Notes under the pieces: model-generated
Seen by the model: only the letters and a program-made list of their open reading frames with translations
Database searches by the model: none
What the model was told of the DNA's origin: nothing
Made by a program: the position numbers and the translations under genes
In this document: positions 32,765 to 41,228 of the stretch, in pieces
Layout: the number at the start of each line of letters is the position of its first letter
Position numbering within the stretch: position 1 is the first letter of the stretch
From: Nitrosopumilus sp. K4
GTDB taxonomy: Archaea; Thermoproteota; Nitrososphaeria; Nitrososphaerales; Nitrosopumilaceae
NCBI RefSeq assembly: GCF_018128925.1
Contig: NZ_CP067007.1
Location: 534,164 to 598,163 of the forward strand
DNA: 64,000 bases
Direction: 5' to 3'

Positions 32765-33090
32765 TCTTCTTTTTCTGTATTCTGATCATTGGGGCCTGCC
32801 ATGTCTTCTGGCTTTACTTTGCTGTCCCAGTCTCCTTTAGCTGCTTTCACTAATGAAATTATTCCTGCAATAATCAATCCAACTACTGCTGCAAAGAATA
32901 GTGTCTGATCAAACACTTTGTATGAACAATTGATTGGAACTGGTTCAGTATCGTCTGAATAATCATGACAATCCCCAAATTCATTCATTTCAATATTTGC
33001 CATCTGAAAACTGTCTCCTAGAATTCCAAATAACAAAAATCCTGAAAAAATCAAGGCAATTCCTATGATCATGAAACGAGTATCGCTCAC
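32761..33090 (-). CDS. Small membrane protein with two transmembrane helices
   Basis: A 109-residue protein. Helices at residues 6-27 (FMIIGIALIFSGFLLFGIL) and about 65-82 (LFFAAVVGLIIAGIISLV) flank a 35-residue acidic external loop with two cysteines (GDCHDYS, INCSYK) that could form a disulphide. The tail is hydrophilic and cytoplasmic. Not recognised. Confidence 0.75.
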   Translation of the reverse strand: MSDTRFMIIGIALIFSGFLLFGILGDSFQMANIEMNEFGDCHDYSDDTEPVPINCSYKVFDQTLFFAAVVGLIIAGIISLVKAAKGDWDSKVKPEDMAGPNDQNTEKED

Positions 33091-33143
33091 AAGTTGTTAT
33101 CTGTAATATCATATTTACATTTTAATGATTATGTCCTCTAGTG

Positions 33144-33596
33144 CTACTTTTCCAATTGCTCTTTTAAATTTTCAAGGGATGCTTCATAAAATGAGCCCAT
33201 AAATGCAAGAAATTCCACAAATTGATTTTCAGACATTTTTTTGCTATTGAGATAAGATTGCCATGTTAACTGTGTGGATTTTTTTGATTTTGGATTTATT
33301 GAAATTGTTGCAACATAAGCACGTAGCGGCAGTCCTTCAGTTGCAATATATGTGAAATATTCTCCCTTTTTCCATGCAACAACATGCTCTTCAATTGTAT
33401 TTCCGTCGTTAAATGTGATCTTCCTTATTGCTCCTACACCACTTTTCTTTTTAGTTAGGTAGATTGTTTTTTTTACGTCAATAACCCATTCAGGCAATCC
33501 TGCAATATTGCTTATTTTTCTCCAGATTTTGTCTTTTGATGCATTAATTGTAATGCTCTTTTTCACAGTACCTGTATGATGTGATCTTTTAGACAT
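33144..33596 (-). CDS. SRPBCC-family protein (polyketide cyclase/START-like)
   Basis: A 150-residue protein. KKSITINASKDKIWRKISNIAGLPEWVIDVKK is the typical first strand and helix pair of the family, followed by beta strands (AIRKITFNDGNTIEEHVVAW, YFTYIATEGLPLRAYVATISI) and a final helix. Such proteins hold hydrophobic ligands in a central cavity. A TATA-like aatataag about 25 bases upstream supports ATG 33596; ATG 33605 is the alternative. Ligand unknown. Confidence 0.8.
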   Translation of the reverse strand: MSKRSHHTGTVKKSITINASKDKIWRKISNIAGLPEWVIDVKKTIYLTKKKSGVGAIRKITFNDGNTIEEHVVAWKKGEYFTYIATEGLPLRAYVATISINPKSKKSTQLTWQSYLNSKKMSENQFVEFLAFMGSFYEASLENLKEQLEK

Positions 33597-33682
33597 TTTT
33601 ACCATTGTTTGTTTTCTTATATTGTGGGATTTTAAATTTTAGTGATCTAACACATTTAATCCCCAATTGTCAAAATATACCA

Positions 33683-34951
33683 ATGGTGTTTGGATGGGGA
33701 AAAAAGAAACAAGAAAAAAAATCAGAATTACCCATACAGAAGCAAGTCTCTTTAGTTGATGTTCCGAAAATTGTTGATGATGTGTTGTCTCGTAGGACAT
33801 CTCAAACACTATATGAAATAAAATCTCTTAGAGATGCGATTCATCCTTTGATGAAAGATTTGATCAAAATTGGTCAAACATTAGAAAAAGACAATCTTGA
33901 TGTTGATGAAATCGATAAACACCTTAGAATTATTGTTGTAAGGGGGAAAAAACAGGTAATTGATGTCATCAAAAAAGATGCTTCTGAACTTCCTGATGTT
34001 AAAAATTTAGATGATGCTCAACAACTTGATGCTATTCTTAATCAGACTCTGAAAAAAATCGGTGACGTATTGGGTCGACAAACTCGTGTTATCCATATTT
34101 TTGCAAAAAAATATGCTGAGAAATTAAAAGAGATTTTAGCTCAAATGAATTCAAACTCTGCAGAAATACGCCAGTTACTAAAAAATCATGATGATTCAAA
34201 AATCCTTTCCACTGAAATACTTGAATCTGTTGAAAAAATCAATAACTCTGAACATGAAATTAAACACAAAGAACAACGAATCGCTGAACTACGATCATCC
34301 ATTCAATCAATTGATACAAAAATTATTTCTTTAAACAGTTCTTTAGATAAAATAAAGTCTTCTGATGAATATGCTCGATATCAAAAACTGTTGAATTCTC
34401 TTGAATCCATCGATTCTGAAAAACATCAAATAAAAAATCAAGTTGACACTCAATTTACAAAAATCTCTAGGCCTTTGGGTAGATATGAGTATGTTTCATC
34501 AGATAAGGAACAAAAAAATTTACTTGCAAAATTACTTGAGGATCCGATATCTGTTCTTATCTCTGAAAATAAAGACATGATAATAATAATTTTGGAGAAT
34601 GTGAGAAAAGGTATACTGTCAGGTTCTATTTCCGTAAGAGACCAGGAAAAATCCCAAGATCAAATTACCGAAACAATTGAGATGCTTGACTCTTTCATCA
34701 CAATTGTTGATGGCTATAAACAGAGATTGGAAAAAACTAAAGAACAAATACGTAATTTTGACAAAAGTCAAATGGAACAACTAGAAAAAGATCTGGAAAA
34801 ATCAATGTGTGAAAAAGAAGACGCACAGCAAAAAATTTCTACATTTGAATATGAGATAAAACAAATCCAAACTAACATACCTCATATAATATCTAATCTT
34901 GAGTCAAAACTTAGAAAGTTTTCTAGTGTTCAATATACTCTTACAATCTAG
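33683..34951 (+). CDS. Coiled-coil protein of unknown function
   Basis: A 422-residue protein from ATG 33683 (MVFGWGKKKQ). Residues 35-150 are helical with a repeated VDVPKIVDDVLSRRT, DEIDKHLRIIVVRGKKQVID pattern; residues 160-270 and 350-415 are heptad-rich coiled coils. In between, GRYEYVSSDKEQKNLLAKLLEDP is globular. No membrane segment. It heads a same-strand cluster with a JAMM protease, a zinc-ribbon membrane protein and a small protein (33683-36111). An organising or scaffold role is guesswork; SMC and ESCRT-III motifs were looked for and not seen. Confidence 0.75.
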   Translation: MVFGWGKKKQEKKSELPIQKQVSLVDVPKIVDDVLSRRTSQTLYEIKSLRDAIHPLMKDLIKIGQTLEKDNLDVDEIDKHLRIIVVRGKKQVIDVIKKDASELPDVKNLDDAQQLDAILNQTLKKIGDVLGRQTRVIHIFAKKYAEKLKEILAQMNSNSAEIRQLLKNHDDSKILSTEILESVEKINNSEHEIKHKEQRIAELRSSIQSIDTKIISLNSSLDKIKSSDEYARYQKLLNSLESIDSEKHQIKNQVDTQFTKISRPLGRYEYVSSDKEQKNLLAKLLEDPISVLISENKDMIIIILENVRKGILSGSISVRDQEKSQDQITETIEMLDSFITIVDGYKQRLEKTKEQIRNFDKSQMEQLEKDLEKSMCEKEDAQQKISTFEYEIKQIQTNIPHIISNLESKLRKFSSVQYTLTI

Positions 34952-34989
34952 TCCCAAAATTAATTAGCATTGTGTTTGCATGATTGATT

Positions 34990-35388
34990 ATGCTTTTTAA
35001 GAAGAAAAAATTTGAAAGGCAAGTCTCACTACGTCGAGATGTTTTAGACAGCATTCTGTCGTATTGTCAGATGAAGCATCCTAATGAGGGAATTTTGATC
35101 CTTAAGGGAAAATCAAAGAGTGGAAATATTATGATTGATGGTTTAGTTATACCTCCTTTTAATTACACAGGACCTACTTTTGCTGGATTTCCCCATTCTT
35201 TTTTGCCATTTGATATGAGTTATGTGGGAATTGTACACTCACATCCTAGTGGTTCTGCAGAGCCTTCGGTGACTGATCTTCACAACTTTTTTGGGCTAGT
35301 GTCTTTGATTGTAAAATCCCCCTATGGTGACAAAGATATTTTTGCATGGGATAGTGGAGGGAATTCTGTAAAACTTTCAATTGTTTAG
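34990..35388 (+). CDS. JAMM/MPN-domain metalloprotease
   Basis: A 132-residue protein from ATG 34990 (TTG 34984 adds two residues). It has the full JAMM zinc site: Glu33 in NEGILIL, then HSHPSGSAEPSVTD, giving His83, His85 and Asp96 with Ser93 in the H-x-H-P-x6-S-x2-D pattern. JAMM enzymes cut isopeptide bonds of ubiquitin-like proteins; archaeal ones remove SAMP-type modifiers or desulphurise. No ubiquitin-like gene is visible nearby. Being a single domain, it is likely active without a lid complex. In a cluster with coiled-coil and zinc-ribbon genes. Confidence 0.9.
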   Translation: MLFKKKKFERQVSLRRDVLDSILSYCQMKHPNEGILILKGKSKSGNIMIDGLVIPPFNYTGPTFAGFPHSFLPFDMSYVGIVHSHPSGSAEPSVTDLHNFFGLVSLIVKSPYGDKDIFAWDSGGNSVKLSIV

Positions 35389-35440
35389 ATATTGTTTTTC
35401 AAAATTTTGAAAAATAGGAAAAATACTGACAAAACTTTAT

Positions 35441-35788
35441 ATGCATTTTCAAGGTACTTTTAATGAATTGTTTAATTATAAGACGTATTTGATTTTCCTA
35501 TTTGCATCATTGGCCGTTAGTATTGGTCTTCAAATGATATTGCCATTCCCATATGGTCTTGGAGCTGCATTGGCAATCTTTATTGCATTTCCTCTATTGC
35601 TGAGAAGACGCTACATGAGTAGGATGAGAGGATATGGTGATTCTGGTACTGGCACTGGTGGTGGATTCTTTGGTATGAACTCTAGTGGTGGAGGAAGTGT
35701 TCGTTATGTTTGCTTGGTTTGCAATAACAAACACAAAGGAGGAACCTGTCCTAGATGTGGTTCCAAAATGCAACGTGCTGATTTTTAA
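35441..35788 (+). CDS. Membrane protein with C-terminal zinc ribbon
   Basis: A 115-residue protein. Two helices (residues 15-32 and 38-53) form a hairpin, then a Gly/Ser-rich linker (GDSGTGTGGGFFGMNSSGGG) and a cytosolic zinc ribbon with CLVC and CPRCG. The start is uncertain: a TATA-like ctttatat overlaps ATG 35441, so transcription may begin near TTG 35468, which would give a protein starting MFNYKTYLIF. It may hold a partner such as the neighbouring JAMM protein at the membrane, which is inference. Confidence 0.75.
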   Translation: MHFQGTFNELFNYKTYLIFLFASLAVSIGLQMILPFPYGLGAALAIFIAFPLLLRRRYMSRMRGYGDSGTGTGGGFFGMNSSGGGSVRYVCLVCNNKHKGGTCPRCGSKMQRADF

Positions 35789-35799
35789 TCTGGATTAAA

Positions 35800-36111
35800 A
35801 TGTCATTAGAACAACTTCGCCAAAAGGTAATTTTTCATAATTCTGTTGATGTGTGGATTGCTGCATGTAATGAAAAAAATATGCCCTGGAATGATACTGG
35901 TAAATATCAAAAATTCATTTCTTATCTACTTGATAATAAATTAAATCTTAAGGCATTCAATTTATGCGCTCATGAAGCAGGGGAAACAGAACAAGAGAAG
36001 ACAGAATTTGCTGAGGCTTTAAGAGAAATAAAAGACCCCAATGCTGCAATTTACACAATAAAACTAAACGATACTGCTTTGGATATTATAAAAAAATACG
36101 ATTTTAATTAA
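35800..36111 (+). CDS. Small soluble protein of unknown function
   Basis: A 103-residue helical protein with two scattered cysteines and no motif that I recognise. It starts 11 bases after the zinc-ribbon membrane gene and is the last gene of the coiled-coil/JAMM cluster. Its stop abuts the stop of the converging permease gene (no intergenic base). Confidence 0.65.
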   Translation: MSLEQLRQKVIFHNSVDVWIAACNEKNMPWNDTGKYQKFISYLLDNKLNLKAFNLCAHEAGETEQEKTEFAEALREIKDPNAAIYTIKLNDTALDIIKKYDFN

Positions 36112-37479
36112 TTATCTCTTTAATTTTGGGTTTACAATGGTATCAAGTGCATTTCCAATAAACACAAAAGCCAATCCTGTAATGGCAATCATTATTCCAG
36201 GTGGCATTATCCACCACCACATTCCTCTTGCTGCTGCCCCGTAGGTATTTGCATCGTGTAATATTTGGCCCCATGTGGGAAACGATGGATCTCCTAATCC
36301 TAAAAAACTCAATCCTGCTTCTGTTGTGATTGCTGCAGGAACTGATATTGCAATACTTGCAAATGCATATGGTAACAGTTGAGGTAAAATATGTCTAAAA
36401 ATAATTTTTGAATTTTTTTGCCCCATGGTTTTTGCCGCTTCTACATATCCTCTTGTTTTTATCTGCAATGCCATGCTTCTTGCAACTTTTGCAACTCCTA
36501 CCCATCCAAAAATCATTAAGAACCCAATCATCAAAAATATACTATTGCTTATGGTCACAGATAAGATGATTAGAAATGGGAGTGCTGGAAGAGCATAAAT
36601 CACATCGTTGAATCGCATCATCACTTCATCTGTTTTCCTGCCTCTATATCCTGCATAAACTCCATAAAGCAAACCCATGATGACTGATGCAATTGCAACC
36701 ACTAATCCTATGAACAATGCTAGTGGTGTTCCCCAGAGTAATCCTACTGCAAGATCTCTTCGTAGCTCATCTGTTCCCATTATGCCAAAGGCTTTACCCC
36801 CTACGATTATTCGTGATTCTGTGATTTTATTTTCTGCTTTTGTACCATACATGTTGATCACAAACACATAGTTGCCTTTCTCGGGAGTGTGTTGTTCTGT
36901 TTTTGAAAAAATGATGTCTTCAGATGACATGTTTTCAGTAGAAAATAAAAATATGTCTGATTGAATCATCAGTGTTTTTCTTATTGCGTCATCTGTTGAA
37001 AAAACTCGTTCATTGTGTATTGTTATGTCATCTGAATACGGAAGTGACGATGATAATACATCTAATTCAATTCTATCTGGTCTGATTACTGATATTTGTA
37101 GTAATGGTGCTCCTGAATACTCTGCAGAAAACTCGTAAATGAAATCTTTTGGAAAATCATCATACTCGAAATTTATTCCAAATTGATGTGATACGAGAGA
37201 GATTGAATCTGACTTTTCGTAACTGACGTTTGGCTCCTCTAAAATTTTATGCTCTGGAATTTTTTCATTCAGAAAGAAATTGACCCAAACCGGAATTGCT
37301 ACCTTTGGATAAGAAATCCAACTACTTGGATTATTCCATTCTTTGAATGTTTCAACAGGAATGACTATCATTGCCACTATTGATGTGATGACAAGAATCA
37401 TCAAAATTACAATTCCTGCTATGCCTATTTTGTTTCTAAGAAATTCTTGTTTGATTTCATTTGGTGTGATGCTACTCAT
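36112..37479 (-). CDS. ABC transporter permease, DppC/OppC type, with large external domain
   Basis: A 455-residue protein. The N-terminal NKIGIAGIVILMILVI is the usual OppC start. The permease core has GLVVAIASVIMGLLYGVYAGYRG and the ATPase-contact loop in YVEAAKTMGQKNSKIIFRHILPQLLP (EAA motif), then AGLSFLGLGDPSFPTWG. About 200 residues (roughly 45-245) between helices 1 and 2 are extra and probably external, far longer than the short loop in standard OppC. It overlaps dppB by four bases (ATGA). No ATPase or binding-protein gene is next to it. Confidence 0.9.
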   Translation of the reverse strand: MSSITPNEIKQEFLRNKIGIAGIVILMILVITSIVAMIVIPVETFKEWNNPSSWISYPKVAIPVWVNFFLNEKIPEHKILEEPNVSYEKSDSISLVSHQFGINFEYDDFPKDFIYEFSAEYSGAPLLQISVIRPDRIELDVLSSSLPYSDDITIHNERVFSTDDAIRKTLMIQSDIFLFSTENMSSEDIIFSKTEQHTPEKGNYVFVINMYGTKAENKITESRIIVGGKAFGIMGTDELRRDLAVGLLWGTPLALFIGLVVAIASVIMGLLYGVYAGYRGRKTDEVMMRFNDVIYALPALPFLIILSVTISNSIFLMIGFLMIFGWVGVAKVARSMALQIKTRGYVEAAKTMGQKNSKIIFRHILPQLLPYAFASIAISVPAAITTEAGLSFLGLGDPSFPTWGQILHDANTYGAAARGMWWWIMPPGIMIAITGLAFVFIGNALDTIVNPKLKR

Positions 37480-38543
37480 TGACCTGTCCTCACTCTTGGA
37501 TCAAAATACCCATAAAGTAAATCTGCAATGAATATGCTCACTAGGAAAAATACTGTGAGGATATATGTTGCTCCAATTATGACCGGAAGATCCATTACTG
37601 TAATTGCTTCAAAATATAATCTTCCCATACCTGGCCAATCAAACACTGCTTCAGTGATTATTGCACCTCCCAGAGATCCTGACAAACTTAGAGCTAAAAT
37701 TGTAATTATTGGTGGTGCAGCATTTTTTAGTGCATGTTTGTAGATGATCTTCTTTTGGCTAATCCCTATTGTTTTTTTAGCAATTATGAAATCTTCTTGC
37801 ATTATGCCTACCATGAAATTCCTAACCAAGTAAGCCCATGATCCAAATCCGATCATTACGATTGTTATTAGCGGAAGTGCCATGTGGTATAGTAGTGCCA
37901 AAATGTAGCCTGGTTCTGATGGTGGTATTGATGGGGTAGCTCTTGCTGGAAATATTTGATAAACAAAAGCAAACAAGAATATCATTAACATTCCTATCCA
38001 CCATACGGGAAAACTGGAGCTAATTATTGCAAAACTAGATGTGATTCTGTCGACTACTGAACCTACCTTACTTCCAGATAATGCGCCTAAGAAAATCCCA
38101 ATTAATGAAATAATTACTGTAGCTGTTGTGAAAAGCAAAATTGTTCTGGGCAATTTTTCTAAAATTATTTCTTTTACATCTGAGGATCCCGAATCACTTG
38201 TAAGAAATGTTGCATGTCCAAAATCTAACAATATGATTTTGTACATTGTCAATCCTATTCTTTGTGGTGAATACCATGGCTCGTCCAGACCTAGCGCCTT
38301 TATCCTTTGCTCGATTTGATTCTGTACAAACATTTCAAATTCTTCAACTGATGAAAAACTCTCTGCAATTGCTGGGTTTTCTGTTATTTCGGAACGAACT
38401 TGAAAAACTATTCCTTGTTTGAGTATTGTATCCATATTTGAACCGACTAATGATATTGTCAAAAGCAGGGTGATCATTAAAACAACAAACATGGTTGCAA
38501 CTCTTGTGGCAACATATTTTTTCAAGCCCAATAACACAAACAT
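37476..38543 (-). CDS. ABC transporter permease, DppB/OppB type
   Basis: A 355-residue membrane protein. Six helices, with the OppB N-terminal segment followed by an external part of about 70 residues, LGALSGSKVGSVVDRI, and the EAA loop in DFIIAKKTIGISQKKIIYKHALKNAAPPI; GAIITEAVFDWPGMGRL is the conserved C-terminal segment. Together with DppC it would form the channel of a peptide, nickel or glutathione type importer. The first gene of the pair; upstream is the candidate structured RNA. Confidence 0.92.
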   Translation of the reverse strand: MFVLLGLKKYVATRVATMFVVLMITLLLTISLVGSNMDTILKQGIVFQVRSEITENPAIAESFSSVEEFEMFVQNQIEQRIKALGLDEPWYSPQRIGLTMYKIILLDFGHATFLTSDSGSSDVKEIILEKLPRTILLFTTATVIISLIGIFLGALSGSKVGSVVDRITSSFAIISSSFPVWWIGMLMIFLFAFVYQIFPARATPSIPPSEPGYILALLYHMALPLITIVMIGFGSWAYLVRNFMVGIMQEDFIIAKKTIGISQKKIIYKHALKNAAPPIITILALSLSGSLGGAIITEAVFDWPGMGRLYFEAITVMDLPVIIGATYILTVFFLVSIFIADLLYGYFDPRVRTGQ

Positions 38544-38553
38544 GGAATCTGAG

Positions 38554-38565
38554 CTTATAATAATT
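38554..38565 (+). promoter_or_regulatory. TATA-like box before the candidate structured RNA
   Basis: cttataataatt lies about 30-40 bases before the left arm of the inverted repeat, at the distance expected for an archaeal promoter producing an RNA that begins near 38585-38596. It is also a plausible minus-strand element, but on that strand it is only about 11 bases from the dppB start, too close. Confidence 0.35.
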
Positions 38566-38595
38566 TCAATAGGGTAAAAATTGATGAATTAATTA

Positions 38596-38681
38596 AATAG
38601 ACGAGAGTGAAACGAATCTCTCAGCAATTTTTGGATGAATCCTAGGGCTTGCTGTGGCAGAGTACAGGGCTCTCGTCTATT
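38596..38681 (+). ncRNA. Candidate structured RNA closed by a perfect 12-bp stem
   Basis: aatagacgagag (38596-38607) and ctctcgtctatt (38670-38681) are perfectly complementary. Inside, cagcaa (38622-38627) pairs with ttgctg (38649-38654), enclosing ggatgaatcc (38633-38642), which can form a small hairpin. The segment gagag (38603-38607) can also pair with ctctc (38618-38622), excluding part of the outer stem. A TATA-like box precedes it and a T-rich end follows on the plus strand. There is no coding frame. It is not a tRNA. The strand is uncertain; a regulatory leader of the divergent dppB gene is the alternative. Confidence 0.55.
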
Positions 38682-38790
38682 CTATATGCTTTTAATCAGA
38701 TTTAACATTTTATGTGAGTATGAAAATATTACACATTTTATATGAATTATCTAAAAAAATTCTAATTTACTAGTATTGCATATTGTTTTC

Positions 38791-39093
38791 ATGGCAAAAA
38801 AGAAGCCCGTATTTGATCCTGATGCCCTTGTATTGACAAAGCCTCAGATACTTGATTTTTGTGATAGGGTGCTAAAAAAATGGAATAAAAAACCAACAAA
38901 AAATGCCAATAATATTTTGGCAATGAATGCTGTAAAAACAAGTGTGATATGGACAGATGATAAATCCCTTAAAGCAATATGGAGTGAGATTCTAAACTGG
39001 ACCTTTGAATTGCTCTATGAAAATGCATTGGCTCAGGTCAAAAACGATGGTGATTGGTCTGCTGTAATGAAAAAATTAAAGAGTAAAAAATAA
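38791..39093 (+). CDS. Small helical protein of unknown function
   Basis: A 100-residue protein from ATG 38791 (an ATG at 38776 adds five). Basic start MAKKKPVFDPDALVLTKPQILDFCDRVLKKW, then a helical body with several tryptophans (VIWTDDK, IWSEILNWTFELL). No motif recognised. The SWIM-finger gene starts 13 bases later on the same strand. Confidence 0.68.
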   Translation: MAKKKPVFDPDALVLTKPQILDFCDRVLKKWNKKPTKNANNILAMNAVKTSVIWTDDKSLKAIWSEILNWTFELLYENALAQVKNDGDWSAVMKKLKSKK

Positions 39094-39106
39094 TCAAAGA
39101 TATGTA

Positions 39107-39349
39107 ATGAGTGCAAACACTATCAGAAAAGCAAAAAAACTGGTTGAAAGTGGCGGTGTAGTACAAATCGAAGATGATCTTTTCCAAATAAAATCTTCTT
39201 CGGATCCTGAAAAATCCTACTTTGTCACATCTGATTCTTGTGAGTGTCCTGGATTCAAAAATTTCTACAAGTTTCATCATGGAAAAGGACTAAAGGCAAA
39301 TTGCTCTCATCTTGAAGCAGTTAGAATTTTTAAGAATAACGACTCTTAA
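39107..39349 (+). CDS. SWIM zinc-finger protein
   Basis: An 80-residue protein. The SWIM pattern CxCx(n)CxH is present as Cys45, Cys47 (SCECPGF), Cys66 and His68 (NCSHLEAV). SWIM fingers bind DNA or proteins and in archaea also occur with Snf2 ATPases; an Snf2 gene lies 3.8 kb away, not adjacent. The stand-alone finger here probably acts with a partner. Its end overlaps the ArsC-like gene by four bases on the opposite strand. Confidence 0.85.
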   Translation: MSANTIRKAKKLVESGGVVQIEDDLFQIKSSSDPEKSYFVTSDSCECPGFKNFYKFHHGKGLKANCSHLEAVRIFKNNDS

Positions 39350-39702
39350 TTTTTCTTTAAACTCTCTATGCTTGTTTTGCCCACAAATGCTTTGTTATTT
39401 GATATGATTATGGGACGTGCAATAAGCCCTGGATGCTTTACCATGAATTTTATTATTTGTGATTCTGAATAGTTTTTTGAATCAAACTCTAGTTCTTTGT
39501 ACATTTTGTCTCTTTTTCTAATCAGTTCTGCTGGTTTCATCCCTGTCATCTTGATGATTTTTTTAAGCTCTGATTCTGAAAATGGATCTTTGAAAAAATC
39601 TCTTTTTTCTACATCTATTTTCATACGCTGAATTTCAGAAAGCGTTTTTTTGCACGTAATGCAAGAATCTTTATGATAAACCACTTTTTCTGATTTCTTC
39701 AT
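39346..39702 (-). CDS. ArsC/Spx-family thioredoxin-fold protein
   Basis: A 118-residue protein of the ArsC-like family: VVYHKDSCITCKKTLSEI with Cys14-x2-Cys17, the long helical insert of the family, and the cis-proline region LIARPIIISNNKAFVGK. The arginine/lysine after the proline is in keeping with ArsC or Spx. A true arsenate reductase has a Cys-x5-Arg pattern, so here a disulphide reductase or regulator role seems more likely. Standing alone. Confidence 0.85.
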   Translation of the reverse strand: MKKSEKVVYHKDSCITCKKTLSEIQRMKIDVEKRDFFKDPFSESELKKIIKMTGMKPAELIRKRDKMYKELEFDSKNYSESQIIKFMVKHPGLIARPIIISNNKAFVGKTSIESLKKN

Positions 39703-39758
39703 TGATTTCTATTATTGTCTTCTATCTTTAATTGTTAGGTTCTTATTGAAAAATAATA

Positions 39759-39926
39759 TCACGCACAACAAATTGATTTTTTAAAATCTTCTGAGGTTCT
39801 TTCAAAGTCACATTCTTTGCACACTTGCCAACTTCTTTTTTTCAAAACCGAAAATGCTGTTTCATAACTAACTGAATACATATTTCCTCCGCATGAAGGA
39901 CATGGTAATGGGATGTCTATTTGCAT
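39759..39926 (-). CDS. Tiny zinc-ribbon protein
   Basis: A 55-residue protein from ATG 39926, chosen because cttataatc lies about 25 bases upstream. Cys9/Cys12 (LPCPSCGG) and Cys36/Cys39 (VCKECDFERT) form a zinc ribbon; the end SICCA adds two cysteines. Longer start at 39983 possible. Function unknown. Confidence 0.68.
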   Translation of the reverse strand: MQIDIPLPCPSCGGNMYSVSYETAFSVLKKRSWQVCKECDFERTSEDFKKSICCA

Positions 39927-40000
39927 ATTTGATTTAGGTAATTTTTGATTATAAGGTAGACGTAGGACTGATAAATTATTCATATTTTCTATCTTTAATG

Positions 40001-41089
40001 CTATTCTACTTGATAAACACCTGTTGAATTTACAATAAATTCAATTGTTGTGCCATTAACATTGACAAATATTTTTTTTCCATCAAAATCCACTTTAACA
40101 TTTGTTCCATCCAGATTTGTTTCTACAGATTCATTTTCGATCTCATCTTTAGATTCTTCTTGAATTTCTTCTGTTGTTTCTTCTTTATTCTGAATAGTTT
40201 CTGTATCTGTGTTGTTTTGGATTTCTATTGTCTCATATCCAAAATTCTCTAATGCGTTTTTTGATACTGATAATTTTTCAAAATATGCATTCATGGCTTC
40301 CTCTTGGGTTCCTCCGTTATTCAAAACCTCTTGTTTGAGTAACTGTGCTTCTTCAAATAGGTTTTTTGTAAAGTTTAACTGGCTTGCAACTGTGTCTTTG
40401 ATTTCTGGATCAAGACTTTTCACATAATCTTCGTATTTGTATCCTGAAAATACTCCGTATGATGGATTAAATTCTTCTATTGCCTGCTGTCTTAATTCTT
40501 CAGCTATGGCCTTTTGTTGTTCAATGAAAATCTCTTCTTCAGTTAATTGTTCACTGATAATTTTCTTTTCAATGTATTCCTGATTTAATTTCTGATAATG
40601 ATTCCACAATGTGAATCCGATAGGGTCTTTTGCAAAATCTTCTTGTTGTGCTTGAAGATATCTGATTGCCTCAGGAGTTGATAGTTGTTCTTCCAAAATT
40701 GATTCTGGTGACAAATCTCCTTTTACTTGAAATTCAATAGATGCAATACCTGTTTTTCCATCCGGTGCATTTCCAACAATATTTACAATATATGTTCCAG
40801 GAATTTTGTTGAAATTCTCTAACACTACTCTGAATTGCCCATGTTCGTCAGTTACTGTGAATATTGAACCTTGGCCCGACCTGATGTGAACTTGAGCAAG
40901 ATCTACTGGTTTTGAGGCATGGTCTACAACCACTCCTGTAATGATTGGTGATTGGCCTTGTAGAATTGGCCCATTTTCAATATCTGCAATTATGATTAAA
41001 TCCCATAACTCTGCATCTGATTCTGAAATTACTGGTACTACCATCAAAATTGTAATTATGCCTATAATTGCGAACTTTGGATTTAACAC
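40001..41089 (-). CDS. Secreted protein with carboxypeptidase-regulatory-like domain
   Basis: A 362-residue protein. Signal peptide at residues 1-27 (FAIIGIITILMVVPVISESDA). Residues 43-130 are a beta-sandwich of the CarboxypepD_reg type (ITGVVVDHASKPVDLAQVHIRSGQ...FTVTDEHGQFRVVL). Residues 140-290 are helical with many Gln and Glu. A Glu-rich low-complexity linker (about 290-325) leads to a last beta hairpin (VKVDFDGKKIFVNVNG). No transmembrane anchor at the end, so it is free or bound non-covalently. Divergent from another secreted protein. Confidence 0.78.
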   Translation of the reverse strand: MLNPKFAIIGIITILMVVPVISESDAELWDLIIIADIENGPILQGQSPIITGVVVDHASKPVDLAQVHIRSGQGSIFTVTDEHGQFRVVLENFNKIPGTYIVNIVGNAPDGKTGIASIEFQVKGDLSPESILEEQLSTPEAIRYLQAQQEDFAKDPIGFTLWNHYQKLNQEYIEKKIISEQLTEEEIFIEQQKAIAEELRQQAIEEFNPSYGVFSGYKYEDYVKSLDPEIKDTVASQLNFTKNLFEEAQLLKQEVLNNGGTQEEAMNAYFEKLSVSKNALENFGYETIEIQNNTDTETIQNKEETTEEIQEESKDEIENESVETNLDGTNVKVDFDGKKIFVNVNGTTIEFIVNSTGVYQVE

Positions 41090-41177
41090 GAATCAGCCTT
41101 TTGAAATTTACAGTTAAGACAAGGGATGAAGAAAAATTTGCTTTCTTTCAACAATATTTGAGCAATTTATTGACTAA

Positions 41178-41190
41178 GAAGAAATTCTTC
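41178..41190. repeat. Small palindrome in the divergent region of two surface-protein genes
   Basis: gaagaa-a-ttcttc (6+1+6) lies in the 139-base gap between the starts of the two secreted-protein genes. It precedes the likely TATA region (cctaaatactt, about 41199) of the plus gene. It may be an operator; such a short palindrome could also be chance in AT-rich DNA. Confidence 0.25.
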
Positions 41191-41228
41191 CTAATTCCTA
41201 AATACTTTTTTCTATTTTATGAGGTAAA

